Shown one piece after another: positions 1-8,371 of a DNA stretch of 64,000 nucleotides. The position numbers and the translations under genes are program-made. The notes beneath the pieces are model-generated. The model was not told where the DNA came from and made no database searches. It saw only the letters and a program-made list of their open reading frames with translations. This DNA is from Gracilimonas sp031581265 (GTDB lineage: Bacteria; Bacteroidota; Rhodothermia; Balneolales; Balneolaceae). The first letter of the stretch is position 1. The number at the start of each line of letters is the position of its first letter. The DNA is taken from assembly GCF_031581265.1 (NCBI RefSeq), contig NZ_JAVLBQ010000001.1:1-64000 (forward strand), written 5' to 3'.

Positions 1-143
1 CGACTCTTCGAATAATTGATGAATATTCTTGTCGAGTATTTAGTTCGAGTTCTGTTTCTCCACAACCAACAACAAATATCAATAACAGAATAAAGCTTGA
101 TGGACGATACATTTTAAAGTCAATTTTTGATTAAGGTTTAAAA

Positions 144-270
144 GCCACATAACGGCCCAGCGCATAACGGGCGCGGAGATTAGGAGTTAATAAACGATTA
201 AAATTTCAAAACAAGCAACTCTGGAAGCCAACAGCACGTCCGCGTCCCCAGTTAATGCGCTTGTTATACC
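144..270 (-). repeat. attC-like integron recombination site downstream of the 274-663 gene
   Basis: Read on the minus strand, the stretch opens with GGTATAACAAGCGCATTAAC (270-251) and closes with GTTATGCGCTGGGCCGTTATG (169-149). The outer AAC/GTT cores and the inner GCGCAT/ATGCGC and CGCGGA/TCCGCG segments pair imperfectly around an unpaired centre of about 60 bases. This is the architecture of integron attC sites (R'', L'', L', R'). The site starts 3 bases after the stop of the lipoprotein gene, as expected for a cassette. The core sevenmers do not match the RYYYAAC/GTTRRRY consensus exactly and no integrase gene is present, so an unrelated palindromic repeat remains possible. Confidence 0.45.
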
Positions 271-273
271 ATT

Positions 274-663
274 TTATTGATTTCCAATTATTACTTCATG
301 TATTAAAGATACTGAACGTAAATTTTCAAGAACGATACTATATGCAAAAGACCTCTCTTCTGAGATTTCAATATTATCATTAATTAGGTCATTCGGAGTA
401 TTTGCATTATTTGCTGCAATTACTTTACCGGATTCGTCAAAAAAGGTAATAGTTGTTGTTGGCTGTAATTCTTTATTGGTAACAAATTCAAAATATAGTT
501 TGTCAGAATTATCAGAATTGGCCAACACAAAGTCATAATCGATTAGGGAATAGTCTTCATTTGAAAGCTCCCCACTTAAGTCAACTTCAATAAATAGCGT
601 ACTGTCACAGGAAATTAATATTAGACTTAAGAAAAGGGAAAGAATAAAACTTTTAGGTTTCAT
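274..663 (-). CDS. Small lipoprotein of unknown function (129 aa), possible integron cassette gene
   Basis: I do not recognise this family. The protein begins with a basic residue pair, a hydrophobic stretch and the lipobox LISC with Cys19, so a lipid-anchored envelope protein is predicted. The rest (about 110 residues) is acidic, short and probably beta-rich, with no catalytic motif I can name. The gene sits between two attC-like palindromes (144-270 and 704-758), with its stop only a few bases from the first. This is the layout of a mobile gene cassette, and such cassettes often encode orphan proteins. No partner gene shares its direction nearby. The start at 663 is supported by the immediately following signal peptide. 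Confidence 0.65.
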   Translation of the reverse strand: MKPKSFILSLFLSLILISCDSTLFIEVDLSGELSNEDYSLIDYDFVLANSDNSDKLYFEFVTNKELQPTTTITFFDESGKVIAANNANTPNDLINDNIEISEERSFAYSIVLENLRSVSLIHEVIIGNQ

Positions 664-703
664 AGACTTACTATTTTAGTTGTGTAATTAATGGTTTCAA
701 AAT

Positions 704-758
704 GGTATAACATATTAATATGCGACTTGGGGTATCTTATAAGACGTCGCATAATGTT
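704..758 (-). repeat. Short palindrome resembling a minimal attC site
   Basis: ATGCGAC (720-726) and GTCGCAT (746-752) are perfect inverted arms, flanked by AACATATT (710-717) and AATGTT (753-758). On the minus strand the site ends in GTTATACC at 711-704, the reverse complement of the GGTATAAC that opens the other attC-like site at 270-263. It lies upstream of the 274-663 gene, where a preceding cassette's attC would sit. At 55 bp it is close to the minimum size of natural attC sites. The 13-mer ATAACATATTAAT at its edge (707-719) recurs at 835-847. Confidence 0.35.
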
Positions 759-1062
759 CCGCATTCCGCCTTCAAACCGGCAAACCACATCTTTTTAGTT
801 TTTATGCGAAGAAAGTGTCGCAGAACCTCGTCGGATAACATATTAATGATGAACATTTCACCACCCGATAATGTATATCATTCAACGCACAAATTCATTA
901 ATATTTTAGAGTTGTGGATATTTAACTGGTAGAATGATCAATAAACCCACTCAAATGTATCGGCTGAATAAAAGTTTATTGACTTTTTAGGAATGGTTGT
1001 AGCTTTTCTATTTCCTTATCTTAGTTCTTACTTCAACTTATTCATTCAAGCTAAACTAACTA
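759..1062. other. Intergenic stretch with no supported gene
   Basis: Short open frames here have no start context, no recognisable motif and AT-rich random-looking translations. The only structure seen is the second copy of the 13-mer ATAACATATTAAT (835-847), 128 bp from the first. The end of the stretch holds the upstream region of the 1063 gene; no convincing promoter box was found. Confidence 0.4.
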
Positions 1063-2061
1063 ATGGACCCCGTCACCCACGGACTTATTGGTGCCACTGC
1101 TTCCCAATCCTTTGCAAAGAAGAAGCAATTTCGGGCAGCAGCTTTTACAGGTCTGACCTCTGCCCTGCTTGCCGACCTTGATGTATTTATTGCCAGCCCT
1201 TCCGATCCCCTGCTAAACCTGGAGATGCACCGGCAGTTTACGCATTCCCTTTTCTTCATTCCGTTTGGGGCATTAATCGCCACCTTGGTCATCTATTGGT
1301 TCGTGAAAAAGCATCTGACCTTAAAACAAACCTACCTATTTAGTTTGGCCGGTTACGCTACGGCAGGAATCATGGATTATTTCACCAGCTACGGCGTGCA
1401 GCTTTTCTGGCCCTTTACCGATCAGCGTTACTCGCTGGATATTATATCAGTCTTTGATCCCCTTTTTACGCTTGGAGTTATCATTTTAGCCGGTATGGCA
1501 TTTTATAAAAGGAAGAAATTATTCGCTTGGCTGGGGCTCGCATGGATTATTCTTTACCTGTCCTTTGGATTCACTCAACAACAAAAAGCGACAAGTATCG
1601 CCGAAGAAATCGCCTCGTCAAGAAATCACATAATCAGCCAACTGATTGTAAAACCTACCATTGCCAATCAACTGCTTTGGAGTGCGCGGTATGTGGCTGA
1701 AGGGCAATTGTATGCAGTGGGAATCAGATTGAGTCCTTTTTCAGAGCCTATTATTTATAAAGGGGAAAGTGCTCCATTGCTGCAATGGGAAGAGGAATTC
1801 AGCGAATACCAAGGCACCACCTTATACCGCGATATAGAACGATTTTCAAAGCTCTCAGATGGAATACTCATCAAACACCCCGATCATAACAATGTGATCG
1901 GAGATGGGCGCTATTCGATGCTGCCTACTACCCTCTCTCCGCTTTGGGGCATTGAAGTTGATACTACCCGTCCGGGCCAACATGTTGATTTTGGTACCTA
2001 TCGGGATTCAAATCCGGAAGTCAGGCAAACTTTTATGAATATGTTATTCAGTGATCAGTGA
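1063..2061 (+). CDS. YdjM/DUF457-type membrane-bound metal-dependent hydrolase (332 aa)
   Basis: The N-terminal half carries the signature of the YdjM-like inner-membrane hydrolases (PF04307): HGLIGA with His6, LADLD with Asp38 and Asp40, and HRQFTHS with His56 and His61, which together would bind metal. Four or so hydrophobic segments lie between residues 60 and 180, so the protein is an integral membrane protein. The C-terminal 150 residues form a soluble domain seen in longer members. The substrate of this family is unknown. The gene stands alone on the plus strand and converges on rho. Its last codons overlap an ACTG-rich repeat (2050-2072). The ATG at 1063 is chosen because HGLIGA normally lies within the first ten residues. 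Confidence 0.75.
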   Translation: MDPVTHGLIGATASQSFAKKKQFRAAAFTGLTSALLADLDVFIASPSDPLLNLEMHRQFTHSLFFIPFGALIATLVIYWFVKKHLTLKQTYLFSLAGYATAGIMDYFTSYGVQLFWPFTDQRYSLDIISVFDPLFTLGVIILAGMAFYKRKKLFAWLGLAWIILYLSFGFTQQQKATSIAEEIASSRNHIISQLIVKPTIANQLLWSARYVAEGQLYAVGIRLSPFSEPIIYKGESAPLLQWEEEFSEYQGTTLYRDIERFSKLSDGILIKHPDHNNVIGDGRYSMLPTTLSPLWGIEVDTTRPGQHVDFGTYRDSNPEVRQTFMNMLFSDQ

Positions 2062-2117
2062 ACAGTGATCAAATTTGGAAAACTTGTACAATACAATTTC
2101 GTTTCTTATAACAAAAA

Positions 2118-2143
2118 CGCTCCGACGCTGAGCGTCCGGAGCG
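2118..2143. terminator. GC-rich hairpin between convergent genes
   Basis: CGCTCCG and ACGCT (2118-2129) pair with AGCGT and CGGAGCG (2131-2143) around a single-base loop and one bulged C. It lies between the ends of the 1063 gene and rho. No T-run follows on either strand, so it may be a repeat element rather than a terminator: TCCGACGC(A/T)GAGCGT recurs at 44036-44050. Confidence 0.35.
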
Positions 2144-2261
2144 AGTATGAATGGTTTTGTGAGCTACAGGAAAAGTACTTTTACAAAAACATGGTAAGCT
2201 AACTCATACCAAAACTGCTTACTGTACACTGCCTACTGCTCACTGTTAACTGAAAAAAACC

Positions 2262-3818
2262 CTATTTATTCATAGAGATCAAAAACTCTTCATTATTCTT
2301 CGTGCCTTTGATTTTATCGAGCAGAAAGTCCATGGCTTCGTAAGCACTCATATTGGTAAGATAACGGCGAAGCAGTACCACTTTCTCTCGTTCGGCATCA
2401 GAAACCAACAATTCTTCGCGTCGGGTTCCGCTTCGGAAGATGTCAATAGCCGGATACAGGCGTCGGTCTGAGAGTCTGCGATCCAGGTAAATTTCCATAT
2501 TACCGGTTCCCTTGAATTCCTCAAAAATCACATCATCCATACGAGATCCAGTGTCGATCAACGCAGTAGCAAGTATAGTCAGCGAACCACCGTTTTCGAT
2601 ATTACGGGCAGAGCTGAATAACTGACGCGGAGCTTTAAGAGCTTCAGAGTCAATACCGCCCGACATGGTTCTCCCTTTATTGGAAGCTACTATGTTGTAG
2701 GCACGTGCCAGTCGCGTGATGGAATCCATCAGCATCAATACATCATGACCACTTTCCACCAGTCTTTTGGCTTTTTCGAAAACAATCTCTGCAAGTCCGA
2801 TATGGTTTTCCGGTTTCTCATCAAACGTTGAAGCGACTACTTCTGCATTTTTAACGCTGCGCTCCATCTCGGTCACTTCTTCAGGGCGTTCATCTACTAA
2901 AACAATCAAAATTTTGGTGTCCGGATGATTTGCAGAAACAGCGTTGGCAATATTTCTGAGAATCGTAGTTTTACCGGTTTTGGGCTGGGCCACAATCAAT
3001 CCACGCTGACCTTTACCAACCGGAGCAAATAAATCTATTAAACGAGTTGAGTGTTCCGTTGGTGAAAATTCCAGTCTGTATCGCTGGTCGGGGTGAATAG
3101 GTAACAGGTCCTCAAAATCCTGTCGGTTATCCATGTCGTGAGGAATACGTCCGTTGACCCCTTCAATTCTAAGTAAGGCAAAATAACGCTCACCAACTTT
3201 AGGAGGCCGAATTACACCAATTACTACATCCCCCTGTTTTAATCTAAATCTTTTGATTTGCGATGGTGACACATAAATATCATCAGGACTGGCCTTATAA
3301 TTATAATTAACCGACCTCAAGAAACCATATCCGTCCGGTAAAATTTCGAGCGTCCCTTCGTTCAATAAATAAGGACCTAAATCAGGTTCAAGTTCTTCAA
3401 TTCTTTCCTGTAAAGTCGGCGCCTGAGACTCCGGCAACTTATTATGCTCGTGTCCTTTGCGCGTCTTACTGTGTGGACGTTTCCTGTTGTTGCCCTTATT
3501 CTGATCTTTCTTCTTTTCCTCTTTTTTATAGGAAACAATATGGCTTTGTCCGCCATAATTTTTCAGTTCAGTATCTTTCTCCGAAGAACTGTTCTCTTGA
3601 TTCTCATTTTCATCTTTAGATTTACTATCCTTTTCATCCTTTGAAGAGTCCTTTGACTTAGCTTCTTCGCGAATTTGTTCTATCAAATTGACTTTACGTA
3701 TTCCTGTAACACGTTTAATGCCAATGGATTTGGCTATTGTCTGTAGTTCGTGAAGTTTTTTTCCTTCTAAGGATTCTAAGTCCCCGGCCGAAAGTCCGGC
3801 GGTTTCATTATCTGACAT
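2262..3818 (-). CDS. rho: Transcription termination factor Rho with a long charged N-terminal insert
   Basis: Rho is the hexameric RNA-dependent ATPase that ends untranslated transcripts. An N-terminal SAP-like Rho_N domain (residues 13-50, HELQTIAKSIGI) is followed by about 80 residues rich in Lys, Glu, Asp, Ser and Asn (roughly 53-135), then the cold-shock-like RNA-binding domain (about 147-225, PDGYGFLRS). The ATPase core has Walker A AQPKTGKTT (277-285) and Walker B VLMLMDSITRLAR. At 518 residues it is about 100 longer than E. coli Rho because of the low-complexity insert. Such disordered inserts are known in Bacteroides Rho, where one drives phase separation; the same behaviour here is inference. 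The gene follows folC by 112 bp on the same strand. Confidence 0.97.
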   Translation of the reverse strand: MSDNETAGLSAGDLESLEGKKLHELQTIAKSIGIKRVTGIRKVNLIEQIREEAKSKDSSKDEKDSKSKDENENQENSSSEKDTELKNYGGQSHIVSYKKEEKKKDQNKGNNRKRPHSKTRKGHEHNKLPESQAPTLQERIEELEPDLGPYLLNEGTLEILPDGYGFLRSVNYNYKASPDDIYVSPSQIKRFRLKQGDVVIGVIRPPKVGERYFALLRIEGVNGRIPHDMDNRQDFEDLLPIHPDQRYRLEFSPTEHSTRLIDLFAPVGKGQRGLIVAQPKTGKTTILRNIANAVSANHPDTKILIVLVDERPEEVTEMERSVKNAEVVASTFDEKPENHIGLAEIVFEKAKRLVESGHDVLMLMDSITRLARAYNIVASNKGRTMSGGIDSEALKAPRQLFSSARNIENGGSLTILATALIDTGSRMDDVIFEEFKGTGNMEIYLDRRLSDRRLYPAIDIFRSGTRREELLVSDAEREKVVLLRRYLTNMSAYEAMDFLLDKIKGTKNNEEFLISMNK

Positions 3819-3930
3819 AAAAATGTGGTTATGAATAAATGATTCTTACTGAATTTGGGGTGAATATCATGTTACCCTTTTTTGGCAACTAAAATGGACA
3901 TTCAATCAGGTAAGGTAAATGGGTGGAAGA

Positions 3931-5184
3931 TTATGATACGTTTGTGATCCACCGCTTAACGATGGGATAAAAGTAAAAACTTCCCATAAAAATTACTAAC
4001 TCTGTCTTCAATTCATTTAAAATTTTTTCTTTATCACTTTCTGTTAACAAAGTGGCGTCGATTTTATCCTTTACATCACTCCATTTTGCGGCTCGTTCCC
4101 CCTCCTGTTCAATAAAATAAACTTCCTTAAACCCTTTGAAATATTCTAAGGTATTCTCGTTCAGTTTATCGCCCATCAAAGAAAAAACAAGAACGGTATC
4201 TGCTATGGGTTTCATCTCTTTGATGGCATTCAAGGATGATTCCAGGGCCTGGGAGTTATGAGCTCCACTGAAAAACCAATCGTAGTCAGTGTGAATTTTT
4301 TCGAATCGAGCCCGGACGCCATCAAATGTTTCTATCCCTCTTATCAAGTTTTCCTGAGAGACATTCCATTTACTTTTTAGAACTTCAATAGCCAGCCAAA
4401 CCATTGCTATATTCCATTTATTAACTGCTTCTCTGAACTTTGTGTTGAGCTGAACCGAGCGATTATTCAAAAAAACTGTGCCTGATTTCCATTCAGGTTT
4501 CAAATCATTTGCTTTATAAAGCTGTGCATTCCGGTTTAAACTAACCTCTTTAATAACCGATTCTGCTTTCTCAGAAAGATCACCAACTATAACCGGTGTA
4601 TTTTGTTTTATGATGCCGGCTTTTTCAAGAGCAATTTTTTCGATACGGTCTCCCAAAATAGCTTCATGATCCATCCCGATACTTGTAATGATGGACAACT
4701 CCGGTTTTATAATATTCGTTGAATCCAGTCTCCCTCCCAAGCCCGTTTCAATGATTCCGACATCAACTTGCTGATCTGCAAAAAACCAAAACGTCAGAGC
4801 GGTGCTAATCTCAAAATAGCTTAGAGGTATCTCATGTAATAAGTCATCCGCTTTCTGAAAAAATTCGAGAATCTTTTTATCTGAAATCTCCTCCTTCTCT
4901 AACCTGAATCGCTCATGATAGCGCAATAAATGAGGAGAGGTAAATAGCCCGGTTTTATAGCCGGCTTCAGCATATACCTGTTCAAGCAGGTGTGCTGTTG
5001 TTCCCTTTCCATTGGTTCCAGCTATATGGATTGAGGAAAATTCATCCTGTGGATTTCCCAGATGATCACAAAATGCACGAATGTTCTCCAATGAAAAGTT
5101 TGATGCAGCCGCTCCGGATTTCTGAAACATGGGAATAGCATTTAAAAAATCCCAAACATCATCTATGGTTTTAAAGCGACTCAA
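3931..5184 (-). CDS. folC: Folylpolyglutamate synthase / dihydrofolate synthase FolC
   Basis: FolC adds glutamate to dihydropteroate and tetrahydrofolates in the cytoplasm. The 417-residue protein has the Mur-ligase-like P-loop GTNGKGTTAH (56-65), the family motif LFTSPHL, the GLGGRLDSTN segment and a C-terminal domain beginning near FSGAHN. Length matches the family. The start overlaps the end of the pabC-like gene by four bases (ATGA), which implies translational coupling and links the pair to folate synthesis. The single bacterial FolC usually carries both synthase activities; which dominates here cannot be read from the sequence. Confidence 0.93.
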   Translation of the reverse strand: MSRFKTIDDVWDFLNAIPMFQKSGAAASNFSLENIRAFCDHLGNPQDEFSSIHIAGTNGKGTTAHLLEQVYAEAGYKTGLFTSPHLLRYHERFRLEKEEISDKKILEFFQKADDLLHEIPLSYFEISTALTFWFFADQQVDVGIIETGLGGRLDSTNIIKPELSIITSIGMDHEAILGDRIEKIALEKAGIIKQNTPVIVGDLSEKAESVIKEVSLNRNAQLYKANDLKPEWKSGTVFLNNRSVQLNTKFREAVNKWNIAMVWLAIEVLKSKWNVSQENLIRGIETFDGVRARFEKIHTDYDWFFSGAHNSQALESSLNAIKEMKPIADTVLVFSLMGDKLNENTLEYFKGFKEVYFIEQEGERAAKWSDVKDKIDATLLTESDKEKILNELKTELVIFMGSFYFYPIVKRWITNVS

Positions 5185-6035
5185 ATCTTCAGGTTCTCCA
5201 TTTTATAGGATTCAAAACTCTCTTTGATTTTTCTAACAACGGGGTGCTGTATTTGAAATTCCCGATCTTCTATCGCAGATACATCCAAAATTTCTATAAG
5301 AGAGTTGGTACAAAACACAGCCTCAGCATCTTGTATTTCATATAGATCGTAGGCTCCTTCATGAACCGGAATGTTTTGCTCTCCACAAACTTCAACTATG
5401 ATGGAACGGGTAATTCCCGGAAGCAAGTCACAATTTTTTGATGGAGTAAATACGGTTTCATTTTTTATCCAAAATACGTTTGCTGAGGTCGTCTCACTTA
5501 TTTTGTCACTGATGGTGAGCATCAGGGCGTCATCTTTATTCTTTGCTTTTGCTTCCTGTGCGGCCTTGATGTAATTCAGCCCATTGCTAAGCTTGTATTG
5601 CCTTGACAAAGCCTTATCCGGGATGCAACGGGTGTTTGCTACAGTTAATCTAACAGGGGCTTTCTTAGGCGATATTTCTCCAATTTGCGCCATCCAGTTT
5701 ACCTGGGATGAAGAGGATTTGTAGCCTCGTTCCCCTTTCCGCCAGCACTGAATTCGTACCATGGCATCTTTATCAGAAAGTTTGTTCTTATCGGAAAGTC
5801 GAACAACAGATTCTTTTAATTCATGTGAACTGAAGTCGGCTTCCATTCCCAAATAAGAAAGTCCATTGATAAGCCGATTAAAATGCTCTTGCCAACCCAA
5901 AAATTTGCCCGAATAAAACCGGATGGTCTCAAAACAACCATCCCCGTACATCATGCCTCGATTTAATGGAGAAACTGAAGCTTCTTCTTCAGTAACAAAT
6001 TCCCCATTTAGAATCATACATCGGCCTGATTTCAT
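5181..6035 (-). CDS. pabC: Class IV PLP aminotransferase, probably aminodeoxychorismate lyase
   Basis: This 284-residue protein is a fold-type IV PLP enzyme. Landmarks are NRGMMYGDGCFETIR near 25-39, the probable PLP lysine at K148 in QYKLSNGLNY, ETTSANVF (181-188) and the phosphate-binding LLPGITR. The fold includes branched-chain aminotransferase, D-amino-acid aminotransferase and PabC, which splits aminodeoxychorismate into p-aminobenzoate and pyruvate. I favour PabC because the gene overlaps folC by four bases and the TlpA-like gene by four bases on its other side, and the length suits PabC. The fold alone does not exclude the other activities. No pabA or pabB gene is visible in the window. 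Confidence 0.7.
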   Translation of the reverse strand: MKSGRCMILNGEFVTEEEASVSPLNRGMMYGDGCFETIRFYSGKFLGWQEHFNRLINGLSYLGMEADFSSHELKESVVRLSDKNKLSDKDAMVRIQCWRKGERGYKSSSSQVNWMAQIGEISPKKAPVRLTVANTRCIPDKALSRQYKLSNGLNYIKAAQEAKAKNKDDALMLTISDKISETTSANVFWIKNETVFTPSKNCDLLPGITRSIIVEVCGEQNIPVHEGAYDLYEIQDAEAVFCTNSLIEILDVSAIEDREFQIQHPVVRKIKESFESYKMENLKI

Positions 6036-6556
6036 GGCATAAACACTTTTAAGGAATCGTACCCAATTCCTTTTTCATAGCCTATATTTGATTTGAGCAC
6101 ATTCGAATTTTCATCAAATAAAATATAGCTGGGAAATCCGGGTACTTTCAGGTAATTGAAAAGCTTAATGCCATCGGTGTACACAAAGTTGGGGTATTCT
6201 TTATTTTGGGCAAGGGATTCTTCTGCATCTTTCACCAACGCAGCTATCACTTTCAAGGAATCGTATTCATTTTGAAGTATTTCAATTTCGTCCAACATAG
6301 AACGGGATTTGTCAGACCAGCTCGCCCAAAATACCAATATCGTTTTTTGCCCTTTAAGGTCTTCGACTCCCACTGAATCTCCCGCTCCAACAATCCGCAT
6401 ATTCATAGTGGTAAGTGAGTCAGCTTCCACTAAATTTTCTTCAAACACCCGGTATTGTTTGTTGGTAAAACTGAAGGATGACCACACGATTATAATCATA
6501 GTCAGGAAACCAACAGCTATCATAAAGGGTACAAACTGTTCTTGTTTTAAGCGCAT
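6032..6556 (-). CDS. Membrane-anchored TlpA/thioredoxin-fold protein lacking the CxxC motif
   Basis: The protein has 174 residues, one N-terminal membrane segment (about 9-28) and a periplasmic thioredoxin-like domain. The fold is shown by KTILVFWASWSDKSRSMLDE (71-90) and the cis-proline region VPGFPSYILFD. In active TlpA/ResA proteins the WASW is followed by CxxC; here both cysteines are serines (Ser81 and Ser84). Thiol-disulfide exchange of the usual kind is therefore unlikely, and a binding or scaffolding role is possible. The stop overlaps the start of the pabC-like gene by four bases. The gene lies 29 bp after the amylase at 6586. Confidence 0.8.
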   Translation of the reverse strand: MRLKQEQFVPFMIAVGFLTMIIIVWSSFSFTNKQYRVFEENLVEADSLTTMNMRIVGAGDSVGVEDLKGQKTILVFWASWSDKSRSMLDEIEILQNEYDSLKVIAALVKDAEESLAQNKEYPNFVYTDGIKLFNYLKVPGFPSYILFDENSNVLKSNIGYEKGIGYDSLKVFMP

Positions 6557-6585
6557 ATAATTTTTTCTGATAGATAGATAAGATT

Positions 6586-8370
6586 CTACTTCAAAATGAG
6601 AGCAGATACCGAACCAACATTAACGTTATTTGCTGCCACTTCCTCATTGATCATCAAATTAAGCAACGTTTCTTTTTCAATCCAAGAAGTAAGATCAAAA
6701 TTTTGTTCTTCATCAGATCTATTCAATACAACCAGAACTTTTTCATTTTCATGGACTCTTTCAAAAATCACCCACTTTTCGACGGTATTGTGATCTAATA
6801 TAGTTGCGGATCCTAAAGCTAAAGCAGGTTCGGAATTTCGCAATTCTGTCAGGGATTGATAGTAGTCAAAAAGCTCTTTATCAAAGTTATTATCATCGGC
6901 CGAACGCTCTTCCCAAAATGGATGATGGGTCTCCGGTTCATACTCCATATCTTCCCAAACCATGGGTTTTCTGTCATCCGGATCATCGGCTCCCCACATT
7001 CCACTTTCGGTTCCGTAGTACATCATCGGCGCTCCTTGCCAGGTAAACTGAAAGGCCACAACTAAGCGCTGAATTTGGCGTTCATCTTCGTTGGGTTTAC
7101 GTACTTTGAAGCCGTCTCTTGGATGACTTTCCCCTTCATATTCAATTCCCTGATTTACTGTGAATGATGCCAATCTTGCGGTGTCATGACTATCCATAAG
7201 ATTTTGAAGAACGTGTCCCGCTTCATTGGGATAGTCTTCCTGAACTTGTTCCAACCTTCGGACAAACTCTTCAGTATCAATTTTGTCATCAATCAAAAAA
7301 TCCTTTGCTGCATAGGCAAAACGATAGTTCATCACGGATGTAAACATTTCTGCATTGATGAATTCCTTCGCTTTCTCCGTCCAAATTTCGGCTACAGTAA
7401 TGGCTTCAGGGTTGATGTCCCGAACCAAAGTGTGCCACTCTTTCCAGAACTCTTTACCAACTTCTTCAGCTACATCCAGTCGCCAGCCGTCCACTCCGTC
7501 TGAGGGATCGCCATCACCATTTGGGTCCATCCATCGTTTTGTGACTGCAAAAATGTGTTCTCTTATGGGCTTAATTAGCGTGCCATCTTCCTCTTTTAAA
7601 ACCGGTAAGCCTTTAAATCCCCACCAGCCTTCATAGTCAAATTCATTGGTATCAGGAGTAGCAGGATCGTCATATGAAAGTACGTTATACCAATCCTTAT
7701 ACGGTGAATCTTCCTGATTTTTGACCAAGTCCTGAAAGGCCCAAAATTCGGTTCCGGTGTGATTCCAGACCCCATCTATTACTACCTTGATATCTCTTTT
7801 ATGAGCTTCCTGAATTAGATTCAGGAACAGAGAATCAGCTGAAGTCCACTGCCAGGTTGATGGATTCCCCGGATCTTCAGCTTTAAACATCGCAACATCT
7901 CCGACGGGATCAGGACCAAAATTTCGATCGATGTGATGGTAGTAGGAAGCATCATATTTGTGCATAGACTGGGCATCAAAAACCGGGTTAAAATAGATTC
8001 CGCCAGTTCCCAGCTCTTTTAGGTAATCCAGTTTATCAATTACCCCTTGTAAGTCGCCGCCATATCTCCGCTCTCGAACAATGGCATAGAAATCGTCGGT
8101 ATGATTTATTTCCCATTGATCTCTTTTATACCAGTCTTGGGTCCATTCTGTGGGATGCCAGCCTTCCGGGCCTCGTGCTCGTTCCCTATCCGGTTGATTT
8201 GTTGGGTCTCCATCCCGAAATCGCTCCGGAAAGATTTGGTACCAAACGATACCTTTGGACCATTCAGGTGCGCTATAATAGTCTTGGTTGTCCGGAGATT
8301 GCTTTTCTGTACAAGAAAGTAAACTGACAAAAAATAGTAGTGGAATAGCTACGCTGAGTAATTTTTTCAT
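6586..8370 (-). CDS. GH13 alpha-amylase-family lipoprotein (maltodextrin-active type)
   Basis: The protein cleaves alpha-1,4-glucan links by the retaining GH13 mechanism. All catalytic parts are visible: Asp nucleophile in GWRLDVAEE (near residue 298), Glu acid/base in VAEIWTEK (near 327) and the third Asp in LMDSHDTAR (near 394), with the upstream motif DGVWNHTG. The ATG at 8370 is preferred over the longer frame because it gives the signal peptide MKKLLSVAIPLLFF ending in lipobox LLSC; the extra upstream residues do not resemble a leader. A neopullulanase or maltogenic type is likely from YQIFPERF, but the exact product is not readable. The start codon is one base after the PIN toxin stop, so expression may be coupled to that module. 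Confidence 0.9.
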   Translation of the reverse strand: MKKLLSVAIPLLFFVSLLSCTEKQSPDNQDYYSAPEWSKGIVWYQIFPERFRDGDPTNQPDRERARGPEGWHPTEWTQDWYKRDQWEINHTDDFYAIVRERRYGGDLQGVIDKLDYLKELGTGGIYFNPVFDAQSMHKYDASYYHHIDRNFGPDPVGDVAMFKAEDPGNPSTWQWTSADSLFLNLIQEAHKRDIKVVIDGVWNHTGTEFWAFQDLVKNQEDSPYKDWYNVLSYDDPATPDTNEFDYEGWWGFKGLPVLKEEDGTLIKPIREHIFAVTKRWMDPNGDGDPSDGVDGWRLDVAEEVGKEFWKEWHTLVRDINPEAITVAEIWTEKAKEFINAEMFTSVMNYRFAYAAKDFLIDDKIDTEEFVRRLEQVQEDYPNEAGHVLQNLMDSHDTARLASFTVNQGIEYEGESHPRDGFKVRKPNEDERQIQRLVVAFQFTWQGAPMMYYGTESGMWGADDPDDRKPMVWEDMEYEPETHHPFWEERSADDNNFDKELFDYYQSLTELRNSEPALALGSATILDHNTVEKWVIFERVHENEKVLVVLNRSDEEQNFDLTSWIEKETLLNLMINEEVAANNVNVGSVSALILK

Positions 8371-8371
8371 T

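Noticed and set aside
720..932. 70-aa open frame on the plus strand
   Set aside because: It starts inside the attC-like palindrome, has no ribosome-binding site and no recognisable sequence.
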